The notes below the pieces were generated by a model that made no database searches, had not been told where the DNA came from, and worked only from the letters and a program-made list of their open reading frames with translations. A stretch of DNA of 44,451 bases from Bdellovibrio sp. (GTDB lineage: Bacteria > Bdellovibrionota > Bdellovibrionia > Bdellovibrionales > Bdellovibrionaceae), in NCBI GenBank assembly GCA_014376935.1, contig JACMQO010000162.1, positions 1 through 44,451 on the forward strand. Direction: 5' to 3'. Positions 17,706 to 26,037 of the stretch are shown piece after piece. The first letter of the stretch is position 1. Every line of letters starts with the position of its first letter. The position numbers and the translations under genes were made by a program.

Positions 17706-18308
17706 TTAATGAACGACCTTATTGATATCAATAGGGCCTTTTGATTCTGATTTACCCAGTTTGCCATTCACCTTAACTTCGTTGGCTTTAGATCTTTCAT
17801 ATTGCTGAACGACGTACTCGAAAGAATCTTCGGGACGTGAAGAAACTAAAGCTTCACGTTGAAACTTGGCATTTTCAACCTCTCCATTTAAAGAAAAGCT
17901 GATATAACTTTTTTTAACTTTGCTGTAGCCAGTGACTTTTAAAATGAGTTCTTGCGTTTGATTAGCGCCAAATTCGGGTAACACGCCGCTAACTTGGCTG
18001 TTGCCGATCAGCTGCACATCGGCCGGTAAATTCCAGGTGTAAGTTAACCCTGCTGGAATTGGCTTATAGGCCTGCAAACTGATTCTGATCGTCGATACAT
18101 CTGTATCTAGTAATGCGATATCAACATTCTTAATTTTTAAATCGATCAAGGTTTTTGAAAACTGCTCGGCCGCGATTTTAGACATTGTCATAGATGCTAA
18201 ATAGCGATGTGGAGAATTTCTGTTTTTAAAATAATCGACGGTGTTGTAACCAACGACAGCGCCGAACGAAATAGCTAATATTGAATTTAGTATGAATTTG
18301 CGGGACAT
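17706..18308 (-). CDS. Small exported partner protein B of the duplicated metalloprotease cassette
   Basis: A 200-residue protein with one N-terminal membrane or signal segment (about 5-22, FILNSILAISFGAVVGY) and a beta-rich exported domain. It is homologous to the 180-residue product at 20325-20867: both share an immunoglobulin-like beta pattern (a LTYTWNLP-type strand, a Gly-Val/Gln turn, then TGYS/TGFS, an ISFSLNGEVENAKF-type strand) and end with a motif ending SFEYVVQQYE or TFEDIVQNVE. It overlaps the upstream metalloprotease by 22 bases. No known family is recognised. A role as chaperone, inhibitor or substrate adaptor of the protease is speculation based on pairing. Confidence 0.72.
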   Translation of the reverse strand: MSRKFILNSILAISFGAVVGYNTVDYFKNRNSPHRYLASMTMSKIAAEQFSKTLIDLKIKNVDIALLDTDVSTIRISLQAYKPIPAGLTYTWNLPADVQLIGNSQVSGVLPEFGANQTQELILKVTGYSKVKKSYISFSLNGEVENAKFQREALVSSRPEDSFEYVVQQYERSKANEVKVNGKLGKSESKGPIDINKVVH

Positions 18309-20323
18309 AAAGACGCTCCAGATTGATTTGTTATAGTGTACGAGTATTCTGTGGTGCCTAAGACTGTTGTTTTCGCAGCGGTGTAAGCGCGTACATTTAG
18401 TAGATAATTATTGGCGGCAGATAGGCCAGCCAAGCTGATTATTTTAACTCCATTGCCCGCCGTGCGGTCGGCACGAACTATACTACTACTGCTAGAAACT
18501 TTTTGCGAAGCTAGGCAAGCGCCAGTGCCGGACGAAAACGAAGTACAGTCTTCATCATAATTATAACTTTCTCCGTAAAGAATCGCATCTACATCGATCC
18601 CCGTTGTTCCGGCCACGTAGGTTGAAGACACGCGAATCTCAGTTACGCCCGCTAAACTACCCAAAGCCACATAATAAAAATGATTCGAAAACCGTTGGTC
18701 TGATAAAAAGTTTGCGTTTAACCCGCTGTCTTGACGCGGCTGAATTTTTAAAAGGCAGGTCAAACCCGAAACTAATTTAATTCCGTAAGGCACCGCGACT
18801 CTGTTGCTACCAGCATCAACGTAGACCGAATTTGTTTCGCGCTGTTGGGCTTCGTCAGAATTTAAAATTGTATCAATCGCAGCCGGAGTTGAATTTGAAT
18901 ACGCCGCATTTAGACGACTATAAAAGCGAGCCGCGCTTCTAAAGGGATAATCGCTTTTTCCCATTCCAATTCCTGAAGTGTTATTTTCAAAAGCTTTCCA
19001 TATATATGAAAAGGCGGTATTTGCGCAGCCTGAGCAATTATTAGTTATTTTAAATAAGCTTCGAGAAATTGAAGTTTCTCGGAAGAGTCCTTCGCCAGGA
19101 TTCGTCGACGCATCCACTTTATCAAAGTAACGTGTTCCGTAATCAGTCATGATCGACTTGGGATTATTACCTGCCGTGTTCAAATCGATGCGTATATATT
19201 CTTTTCCAGACGATGATCCTGCGTCGGTGTAACCATCAGTATCTAGATAATAAAGCCATCCGCCAGATCCTGTGACTTGGGCTGATAAATCAGGATTGAT
19301 GTTTGCAATATTATTTCTAACTTGATGGGCACCAAAGTAGTTTCCCCATCCTTCAGACCAAGACAAGCGTGGATCGATACGGTAAAGGCCATAATGAGTT
19401 CCGCCTGGAGAATCCATTTTTCCACAGACATCTTCAACGTGATGACCTAGTTCATGAATAATAACGGTATCATCAAAGTGGTCGGTATCTTGAGAAGCCA
19501 CGTTACCTAATCGACCGCCATTAATAAATAATTGGTTGTCTCCTCGAACATAAAATGAAAGCGTTCCTAAAGTACTTGGATTTTGGTCAGGATAAACGTA
19601 CTGAGCCGGGTTAAATCCAGCTTTCCAATAAACATCTAATTTAGGATTTAGGCAGCGCAGATCAGAAGTCGACGTATTTTGCGCTAAGTAGTCGTACGTC
19701 GTTACAATATTATTTAAAATATTAAACGCACCACCATTAATAATCGAAGAATCAGATTCACGTGCGTAAGCGGTTAATGATGTTGAAACAGATCCACCAC
19801 TACCCGCAGAAGCGACGGTGCTTGATAAAATGTAAACCGTGTTGGCGTAAAGATCAGATTTTACCGAGGTATAAACCTTGAATGCTGTTTTGCCGCCGGG
19901 AACAGCGACAGTGTGATTTGTTCTTGATAACACCTGAACGGTGTAGCTGCCGCCCACATTTGGAATTGATAAACTTGATGTTCCATCTAATGCTTTGAGT
20001 GTGCCGGATGAATCGGTTTGTCCGCATTGCACGATGGTTCCCGAGCTATTTAAAACTCGAATTTCAGCGTACTTAATCGGAAGTGCCGTTGATATAGGAG
20101 CTCCCAAAACAATTGAAGTTACCGTTGCGCCTGATGAATTAACGATTAAGCCGCGCTTAAAGAAAAAGGCTGCTCCTGTCACGGTCACCGAAGGTGAATA
20201 CGATGTCGATGTGACACATTCTGCGATTTCGGCAGAAAGAGTAGGGTTGGTATCAATACCGGTCGCTAGCTTTGCGCAACTTGAAAAAATCATTATTAAA
20301 GGAACTATCTTGTAAATTTTCAT
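18287..20323 (-). CDS. Secreted metalloprotease-like lipoprotein B (HExxH)
   Basis: A 678-residue lipoprotein. The ATG at 20323 is preferred over 20356 because it gives a proper lipoprotein signal peptide (MKIYKIVPLIMIFSSC, Cys16) and starts one base after the preceding stop. An N-terminal domain (about 50-165) is like a carboxypeptidase-regulatory beta domain. The protease centre is VIIHELGHHVED (zinc ligands His290 and His294, catalytic Glu291), followed by SWSEGWGN, whose Glu324 could be the third zinc ligand as in gluzincins. The C-terminal half is predicted beta-rich (about 480-678). It is paralogous to the gene at 20858, with identical HExxH-to-Glu spacing. Substrate and exact peptidase family are unknown. 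Confidence 0.75.
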   Translation of the reverse strand: MKIYKIVPLIMIFSSCAKLATGIDTNPTLSAEIAECVTSTSYSPSVTVTGAAFFFKRGLIVNSSGATVTSIVLGAPISTALPIKYAEIRVLNSSGTIVQCGQTDSSGTLKALDGTSSLSIPNVGGSYTVQVLSRTNHTVAVPGGKTAFKVYTSVKSDLYANTVYILSSTVASAGSGGSVSTSLTAYARESDSSIINGGAFNILNNIVTTYDYLAQNTSTSDLRCLNPKLDVYWKAGFNPAQYVYPDQNPSTLGTLSFYVRGDNQLFINGGRLGNVASQDTDHFDDTVIIHELGHHVEDVCGKMDSPGGTHYGLYRIDPRLSWSEGWGNYFGAHQVRNNIANINPDLSAQVTGSGGWLYYLDTDGYTDAGSSSGKEYIRIDLNTAGNNPKSIMTDYGTRYFDKVDASTNPGEGLFRETSISRSLFKITNNCSGCANTAFSYIWKAFENNTSGIGMGKSDYPFRSAARFYSRLNAAYSNSTPAAIDTILNSDEAQQRETNSVYVDAGSNRVAVPYGIKLVSGLTCLLKIQPRQDSGLNANFLSDQRFSNHFYYVALGSLAGVTEIRVSSTYVAGTTGIDVDAILYGESYNYDEDCTSFSSGTGACLASQKVSSSSSIVRADRTAGNGVKIISLAGLSAANNYLLNVRAYTAAKTTVLGTTEYSYTITNQSGASLCPANSY

Positions 20324-20324
20324 G

Positions 20325-20867
20325 CTAATTGTCTTCTTCTTGCGATTTCGCCGCACGAATTTTTTCTACGTTCTGTACGATATCCTCAAAGGTGCTTTCT
20401 TTCTGAGAAGCGATAATGCCGTCAGCAAAAACGCGACGTCCGTTTTTAAAACCCGAGACCTGAAATATAATTTGTCGATTGGCGACCGTGCTAAATCCAG
20501 TGACCGAAATTTCGACGGTGATCGAATGTTTGGCCTTCAGGTTTTTAATTTGGCCGTTCAATTGGCCTTCTTTAATTTGGATGTTTTCGGTTAAAATCCA
20601 TTTGTAATCTAAGTTTTCATCAAAATCGAAAGGCATTGAGATTTGTGTTCTTATTTTTACGACATCTTTATCGTTTTTTGCCACTTCATCTTCTTTAATC
20701 TTGATATTTATAACGCGATCAACGGGGCCGTAGCCCGTAAATTCTGATGTCGGCACGTTGAAGGAAATTGGCTTATTGGCTTCAGCAGTAGGAATAAATA
20801 GGTAACAATATCCTGCACTGGTGAATACAACGAATAATGAGGCTAAGACTAATTTTTTTAAAGACAT
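20325..20867 (-). CDS. Small exported partner protein A of the duplicated metalloprotease cassette
   Basis: A 180-residue protein with a signal peptide (about 5-28, LVLASLFVVFTSAGYCYLF) and a beta-rich domain. It resembles the 200-residue product at 17706-18308 in length, topology and C-terminal ending, so the two are paralogues. It overlaps the end of the upstream metalloprotease by 10 bases and is followed after one base by the second metalloprotease. The C-terminal tail is charged (AAKSQEEDN). Function is unknown and no family was recognised. The coupling to a protease gene, repeated twice, suggests a shared task. Confidence 0.72.
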   Translation of the reverse strand: MSLKKLVLASLFVVFTSAGYCYLFIPTAEANKPISFNVPTSEFTGYGPVDRVINIKIKEDEVAKNDKDVVKIRTQISMPFDFDENLDYKWILTENIQIKEGQLNGQIKNLKAKHSITVEISVTGFSTVANRQIIFQVSGFKNGRRVFADGIIASQKESTFEDIVQNVEKIRAAKSQEEDN

Positions 20868-22948
20868 ATATAATTTCCCGATTGATCTTTAATTTCGTAC
20901 TTGTAGCTTGTCGTCGAAGAAAAGGTTTTGGCAGGTGTGTACGCTCTTATATTTAGTAAATAGCGTTGGGTGTGATCTAGGCTTTGTAAATTGGCTATTT
21001 TTTTAGTTGTAATCGTCGATCCCGGACGGCGATCGTACCTGACAACATCACTAGTAACCGTTCGACTGGGTTGCCAAGTCGTCAAACAATTTCCATTTGA
21101 ATCAGAAGACGAACAACTGTAATCAATATTAAAAACATAATTTTCTTTGAATAATAGTAAGTCAAACTCGGTCGCTGTACCAACTTGCGAACTGAACGTA
21201 ATGTTAATCTCGCTCACGTTCGGCAATAATGATAAGTCTAATGTTAAATACTGATTTGAATAACGTTGGTCTGAATTTGTACCTGCTAGAACAGGGTCGT
21301 CTGATCTTGGTTCAATATATAAATTACCGCTAGCGCACGCCGTGGCGCTGGTACTTGCTAAGTAGGTTCCATATGGCACCCATTTGTTATTTCCACCAGA
21401 TGAATAAGAGCCATCCGAAAATAAATGCAAGGCTTCGGTTTGAGTTTTCGTTAAGTTATCGCCGCTCCATGAACTGCCTAAAATACTTTTTACATTTTCT
21501 AAAACGTCATGCGAACTTTTAAAAGTAAAAGTACTTTTACCAACACCCGTGATTCTATCGATTGATTTCCAAATCGTTTCGAAAGCAACTGGGGATGCTG
21601 CACAAGTTGTTCCGCAGCCGTTTGTTAACTTAAAGAATCCTCTGGAAATGGCGCCTTCGCGAAAATGTCCTTCACCGGGGTAACTTGTACCGCTGACTTT
21701 ATCAAAATAGCTTCCAGTGTAAGTTCCTGTTTGCCAAGTATCAGGATTGCTTCCTGCTTTTTTTAGATCAAACATAAATCCTGTGCCATTGTTAATATTT
21801 AAAACAGAATCTGAAAATCCGATGGTACTGCTAAAGTAAGTCCACGCCGTCGGCAAACCTTGCGCTGTCATTTTCGCGGCGAATTCAGGATTAATTTCGC
21901 CAATAGAATTATACATTACCTGACCAGCTAAAAAATTTGACCAACCTTCTGACCAAGCTAGGCGCGGATCGATCCGCGAAACAAGCGCATGTGTTCCGCC
22001 AGGACTGGTTAATTGTCCGCAGTTATCTTCGATAAAGTGGCCTAACTCATGAATAATAACGTAGTCGTCGAAGTGATCTGTATTTTCAACACTGGTATTT
22101 CCTAAACGGCCACCGCTGATATTTAAGGTCTTATCGCCCGCACCATTATAATAAGAAGTATTGGGTAGGTAACTTGGATCTGCGCTTGGACTTAAATACT
22201 GATAAGGATTAAATCCAGCTTTCCAATAAGTTTCTATTTTATTATTCAAACATGTCGCATCGACCGTGCCGGTATGAGAGCTTAAATATTTATAAGTGGT
22301 GTAGATACTGTTTAAAATATTAAAAGCTCCGCCGGCCATTTCAATATCGTCAGTTTGTCTAGCGTAAGCGATAAGCTCTAGTCCTATTCCATCAATGCCG
22401 TTTGAATAAGATGTTGAAATTAATTTATGAACTTTATTGGTGTACTTATCTTTTTTAATCGAAACGTGTAGCGTCGTTGTTGGCTTCGAGGCGACAACAA
22501 AATCAGTATTTATTCTAGCTAATACTTGCACGATGTAGTTGCCTGCGGTTTTAGGAATTTTTAAATCACCTGCTCCGTCCAGCGCCTTTAAGTTTCCAGA
22601 AGCGTCGGTGACCCCGCACTGAACAATTTGATTGGTTGAATTATAAACGATGACTTCAGCTAAACGAATTGGAAGGGCCGCGGCTAGCGGATCACCTAAG
22701 GTTAAATTTTTAAGTTCGTTAGCACCTAAAGTATTGTTGTACTGAGTGATCGGAACTACGCCGCGTTTAAAAAACTTTGCGGTTCCGGTGACGCTAACAC
22801 TGGTTGCGTAATTATAACTGGTTAAGCATTCGGGTTCTTCTACAGAAGTGGATAAGTATTCGTAATACTGAGAATTCTTGATGCCGGTACAAGCCGACAT
22901 CAGATATAAAAAGGGCAATAAATAGAGTAAGCGAACGATTGGATTCAC
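20858..22948 (-). CDS. Secreted metalloprotease-like lipoprotein A (HExxH)
   Basis: A 696-residue lipoprotein, first gene of the four-gene operon. The GTG start gives MNPIVRLLYLLPFLYLMSAC with lipid-modified Cys20, although no clear Shine-Dalgarno is seen. A beta-type N-terminal domain (about 52-160) leads to the zinc motif VIIHELGHFIED (His300, Glu301, His304) and then AWSEGWSN with Glu334, the same 30-residue spacing as in its paralogue B. Nearby shared strings are DHFDD, SPGGTH and RIDPRL. The C-terminal domain (about 500-696) is beta-rich with a calcium-like acidic patch. It is anchored to the outer or inner membrane by lipid, with protease domain outside the cytoplasm. Substrate unknown. 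Confidence 0.76.
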   Translation of the reverse strand: MNPIVRLLYLLPFLYLMSACTGIKNSQYYEYLSTSVEEPECLTSYNYATSVSVTGTAKFFKRGVVPITQYNNTLGANELKNLTLGDPLAAALPIRLAEVIVYNSTNQIVQCGVTDASGNLKALDGAGDLKIPKTAGNYIVQVLARINTDFVVASKPTTTLHVSIKKDKYTNKVHKLISTSYSNGIDGIGLELIAYARQTDDIEMAGGAFNILNSIYTTYKYLSSHTGTVDATCLNNKIETYWKAGFNPYQYLSPSADPSYLPNTSYYNGAGDKTLNISGGRLGNTSVENTDHFDDYVIIHELGHFIEDNCGQLTSPGGTHALVSRIDPRLAWSEGWSNFLAGQVMYNSIGEINPEFAAKMTAQGLPTAWTYFSSTIGFSDSVLNINNGTGFMFDLKKAGSNPDTWQTGTYTGSYFDKVSGTSYPGEGHFREGAISRGFFKLTNGCGTTCAASPVAFETIWKSIDRITGVGKSTFTFKSSHDVLENVKSILGSSWSGDNLTKTQTEALHLFSDGSYSSGGNNKWVPYGTYLASTSATACASGNLYIEPRSDDPVLAGTNSDQRYSNQYLTLDLSLLPNVSEINITFSSQVGTATEFDLLLFKENYVFNIDYSCSSSDSNGNCLTTWQPSRTVTSDVVRYDRRPGSTITTKKIANLQSLDHTQRYLLNIRAYTPAKTFSSTTSYKYEIKDQSGNYICL

Positions 22949-22982
22949 AAGATACTATTCGGTAATTTAGCTGGGGGGCTAG

Positions 22983-23010
22983 AGTATCAAAATGAGAAAA
23001 CGCGTTACAA
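22983..23010 (-). promoter_or_regulatory. Candidate promoter of the metalloprotease operon
   Basis: On the minus strand TTGTAA (23005-23010) and GATACT (22983-22988) are separated by 16 bases, each matching 4 of 6 consensus positions. They lie 35 bases before the start codon of the first metalloprotease gene. Weak, by eye only. Confidence 0.35.
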
Positions 23011-23044
23011 AAAGTCTAGTATTTAAGAAATAAACAAGACTCGA

Positions 23045-23200
23045 AAAAAATAAAAAAGGCTCGAAGACCACTCTGAAAGATAAACCTCTTGTTTGCAAGG
23101 TGGGTGACTATATAACGACTTTAGGCTTCTTGCTACGAGGCAAGCTTGCACACCATCGTCAGGGACGGCCCCCAATAATATGCTTGTAAGGTTTATTTTC
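23045..23200 (-). ncRNA. ssrS: 6S RNA (SsrS-like)
   Basis: The minus strand here folds and reads like 6S RNA, the RNA that binds the housekeeping RNA polymerase. A closing stem pairs GAAAATAAACCT (23189-23200) with AGGTTTATCTTTC (23075-23087) with one bulge. Between them the core GAAGCCTAAAGTCG (about 23116-23129 on the minus strand) aligns with the E. coli GAAGCCUUAAAACUG region, followed by a TCACCCACCTTG-like segment. Upstream GGTGTGCAAGCTTGC recalls the GGTGAGCATGCTC segment. The 3' end runs into a U-rich tract (about 23044-23057). Assigned from memory of E. coli 6S, not from a covariance search. Ends approximate. The core is shorter than in E. coli. Confidence 0.72.
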
Positions 23201-23201
23201 G

Positions 23202-23516
23202 ATGAGTTTTACGTCCGTCGAACCCTCAAATAAAGAATACCTAACATCTATAAAAAAGTCCATGAATCAGGACTCCAGAAATAAAAATAAATTCCGAAAA
23301 AGTGGCATGTTAACTAAATTAGATTTCTATTTTCCATTTTTAGTATTCTTTTATGGTCTAGTGGTTAGTTTCGTTCTTGAAATTCCCACATTAGTTGCGA
23401 TAGCGCGAAAAGAAATGCCGTCCCATTATGCGAATCTAGTATCTCATCAAAAATTAGCTTGGATCTCTTTATTTTTTGGTGGCTTGTGGTCTCTGCAAAA
23501 CCTGTGGTTTTCTTGA
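23202..23516 (+). CDS. Small membrane protein of unknown function
   Basis: A 104-residue protein with two hydrophobic helices (about 41-64, FYFPFLVFFYGLVVSFVLEI, and about 86-104, LAWISLFFGGLWSLQNLW) and a basic N-terminus. No family is recognised. The annotated ATG at 23202 directly abuts the 5' end of the divergent 6S RNA gene, so the true start may be ATG 23265 or 23307, which keep both helices. It lies 34 bases before xseA on the same strand, and may form part of that transcript. Probably an inner-membrane protein. Retained because the frame has membrane character and matches the local codon use. Confidence 0.55.
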   Translation: MSFTSVEPSNKEYLTSIKKSMNQDSRNKNKFRKSGMLTKLDFYFPFLVFFYGLVVSFVLEIPTLVAIARKEMPSHYANLVSHQKLAWISLFFGGLWSLQNLWFS

Positions 23517-23550
23517 TTGACTTAACTTCTAGGGCTGTTAAGGTCCTTCC

Positions 23551-24945
23551 ATGTCGCAGGACACCTCTGCAAATACACTTGATAATGGCTTAGAAAATCC
23601 GACTCCAAATCGGGATCCTGCCGTTCTTTCTGTTGAACAACTCAATGTTTTTATTCGCCAAACTTTAGAAGGCCAAATTGGTTTGGTTTGGGTCAAAGCA
23701 GAAATTTCTAACTTTAAACCTCACTCGTCAGGGCACTTTTATTTTTCACTGAAAGATTCAAAAGCTCAAGTTTCGGCCATCATGTTTCGTGGTTCGAATT
23801 CGAAACTAAAATTTAAACCACATGACGGTTTAGAAGTGATCGTACGCGGGCGAATTACAGTTTACGAACCGCGCGGAACTTATCAAATTGTTTGCGATAT
23901 GATGGAGCCCGTTGGCGCAGGAGCTTTACAAAAACAATTTGAACAATTGAAACAAAAATTAAGACTAGAAGGTTTATTTGAAGCCTCTAGAAAAAAAATG
24001 CTTCCGGCCTTTCCGAAATCAGTTGCGGTTGTGACCTCTCCGACAGGGGCCGCTATTCAAGATATTTTAAATATTATGAAGCGGCGTGCACCCCATATTT
24101 CGATCACGGTTGTACCCGCGATCGTTCAAGGAGCAGGCGCAGCGCCAAGTTTGTGGGATGCATTTGCCAAAGCACAATTAATTCAACCAGATGTTATAAT
24201 TATCGGTCGTGGCGGCGGTTCGATCGAAGACATGTGGTGTTTTAATGATGAAAAATTAGCGCGTATGATTGCGGCCTGTGAAATCCCGGTGATTTCTGCC
24301 GTTGGACATGAAATTGACTTTACGATTTGTGATTTTGTGGCCGATCTTCGTGCACCGACTCCCTCTGCAGCGGCAGAACTTGTCGCAAAAAACTCAAACG
24401 AAGTCGTGCAAAAAGTAAATCAGCTTGAGCGCTTATTAAAAAATTCTTTTGAGAAAATTTTCAGATTTAAAATGCAAGCCGTGTTCACGGCGACGAAGCG
24501 TTTGGTCGATCCGAAGAAAAAATTGATCGACTACAATATGCGTAACGACGATTTGTTAAATCGTCTCGAGCAAGCCATCAAGGTTTACATCTCACATCAA
24601 AAAAAAGATGTGCAGTTGCTAGAGCGTCGGATGGTCACGCCAGCCCATCTAGTCAAACAATTGCGTGCTCGCATTGAACAAAATAAAATTCGCTTAATTA
24701 CGGCGACTAAAAGTAATTTAAGTGATCGACGTCTGAATTTAAAAAACTACATGAGTTTGTTAGATTCATTTAGTCCGTTAAAAGTTGTTGATCGCGGATT
24801 TTCGATTGCGACTACAAAAAAGAAAAAAGTTATTAAGTCGATCAAGGACGTTACGGTTTCTGATCAAGTGCAAATTCAGGTCAGCGATGGTTATTTGCAA
24901 GCGACCGTGACCGAGATTACTAAAGAAAAACAAGGAGCCTTGTAA
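23551..24945 (+). CDS. xseA: Exodeoxyribonuclease VII large subunit
   Basis: A 464-residue XseA, the normal length. The N-terminal OB-fold (about 25-125) holds WVKAEISNFKPHSSGHFYFSLKD. The catalytic domain (about 150-330) holds VTSPTGAAIQDIL (about 161-173), GRGGGSIEDMWCFNDE (219-234) and ISAVGHEIDFTICDFVADLRAPTPSAAAE (248-276, two pieces of the family core). The coiled-coil C-terminus follows. With XseB it degrades single-stranded DNA to oligonucleotides. It overlaps xseB by one base (TAATG). Confidence 0.96.
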   Translation: MSQDTSANTLDNGLENPTPNRDPAVLSVEQLNVFIRQTLEGQIGLVWVKAEISNFKPHSSGHFYFSLKDSKAQVSAIMFRGSNSKLKFKPHDGLEVIVRGRITVYEPRGTYQIVCDMMEPVGAGALQKQFEQLKQKLRLEGLFEASRKKMLPAFPKSVAVVTSPTGAAIQDILNIMKRRAPHISITVVPAIVQGAGAAPSLWDAFAKAQLIQPDVIIIGRGGGSIEDMWCFNDEKLARMIAACEIPVISAVGHEIDFTICDFVADLRAPTPSAAAELVAKNSNEVVQKVNQLERLLKNSFEKIFRFKMQAVFTATKRLVDPKKKLIDYNMRNDDLLNRLEQAIKVYISHQKKDVQLLERRMVTPAHLVKQLRARIEQNKIRLITATKSNLSDRRLNLKNYMSLLDSFSPLKVVDRGFSIATTKKKKVIKSIKDVTVSDQVQIQVSDGYLQATVTEITKEKQGAL

Positions 24946-25175
24946 TGGATTTTGAAAACAAACTAACACGCCTAGAAGATATCGTACAAAAAATGGAACG
25001 TGGCGATTTAACTTTAGAAGACTCGTTGAAACTTTTTGAAGAAGGCGTCAAATTGTCGCGTGAATGCCAAACGCAATTAACTAAGGCTGAAGCTCAAGTT
25101 AAAAAGCTAATCAGCGTTGATGAATCGGGTAAAGCAATCACTGAACCATTTCACTCTGAAGATTCTGAATCATGA
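24945..25175 (+). CDS. xseB: Exodeoxyribonuclease VII small subunit
   Basis: A 76-residue XseB, typical size, with the family pattern FENKLTRLEDIVQKMERGD then LTLEDSLKLFEEGVKL and a C-terminal helix with AEAQVKKL. It forms the multi-copy helical partner of XseA. Its start overlaps the xseA stop and its stop overlaps the ispA start by 4 bases (ATGA), so xseA, xseB and ispA are translationally coupled, an arrangement common in proteobacteria. Confidence 0.96.
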   Translation: MDFENKLTRLEDIVQKMERGDLTLEDSLKLFEEGVKLSRECQTQLTKAEAQVKKLISVDESGKAITEPFHSEDSES

Positions 25176-26035
25176 CTGATTTTTTAAAAAATGAACGCTC
25201 TCATTTTTTAAGTCAGTTTGAAAATAGCTTAGACCAATACTTAGCAGGTCATTTCGCAAACCCGCAAAAAAAACACAAATTGGTTTTAGAAAGTATGCAG
25301 TACTCTCTAAAATCAAATGGCAAACGCTTTCGGCCTTTGCTTTCGTATTTAGTGTTTTCGTTATGGTCTAAAGATTTCTCGAAAATTAAGTCTTGGTGTT
25401 TGGCATTAGAATTCATTCATACTTATTCATTAATTCATGATGATTTGCCTTGTATGGATAACGATGATTACCGTCGCGGGGTTTTAACGAACCATAAGGT
25501 TTACGGTGATGATGTCGCGTTGCTTGCGGGTGACTCGTTAATCAGTGAAGCCTTTAAGGTGATTGCTGACGACGCTAATTTAAAACCGAATGTTCAGGTT
25601 AAGTTGATTCAGCTACTAGCATCTAAGATTGGACCCGAAGGAATGGTCACCGGGCAAGTTTTGGATATGAAGGTGAATGATAAAATCACCGAAGACGAAC
25701 TTAAATATATTCACATCTTAAAAACAGGTTACTTGATTCAGACAGCCGCCGTTGGTGCCGGGCATATTTTAGAATTAGGCGAAAAAGAAATTTTTTTAAT
25801 TTCTGAATTTGCGTTGAACTTAGGTCTGTCGTTTCAAATCAAAGACGATCTATTAGATCATAATTCAGCCGATCAGGATTTTAAAAGCTACGTTTATATT
25901 CTTGGCCTTGAACGCACGAAAAAAGAATTAGAGCTATACACGGCGAAAACGCTACAGCAATTGAAAGAATTAAAATCGTCAGATGCACAAGCGTTGGTTG
26001 ATTTAATTCAGTACAATGTGGCAAGGACGTCTTAA
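25172..26035 (+). CDS. ispA: Farnesyl/geranyl diphosphate synthase (polyprenyl synthetase)
   Basis: A 287-residue short-chain prenyl diphosphate synthase, near the usual 290-300. The first aspartate-rich motif is HDDLPCMDNDDYRRG (about 88-102), of the bacterial DDxxxxD type that fits a farnesyl synthase, with the KSNGKRFRPLL motif before it and AGDSLISEAF after it. The second aspartate motif is QIKDDLLDH (about 224). It condenses isopentenyl diphosphate into farnesyl diphosphate for quinone and cell-wall lipid carriers. Coupled to xseB by a 4-base overlap and followed after 2 bases by tlyA. Confidence 0.93.
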   Translation: MTDFLKNERSHFLSQFENSLDQYLAGHFANPQKKHKLVLESMQYSLKSNGKRFRPLLSYLVFSLWSKDFSKIKSWCLALEFIHTYSLIHDDLPCMDNDDYRRGVLTNHKVYGDDVALLAGDSLISEAFKVIADDANLKPNVQVKLIQLLASKIGPEGMVTGQVLDMKVNDKITEDELKYIHILKTGYLIQTAAVGAGHILELGEKEIFLISEFALNLGLSFQIKDDLLDHNSADQDFKSYVYILGLERTKKELELYTAKTLQQLKELKSSDAQALVDLIQYNVARTS

Positions 26036-26037
26036 TT

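Noticed and set aside
23075-23200. Plus-strand structured RNA, for example a riboswitch or SRP RNA
   Set aside because: The reverse strand reads much closer to 6S RNA (GAAGCCTAAA core and closing stem), and the plus strand lacks the SRP apical loop or a known riboswitch core.
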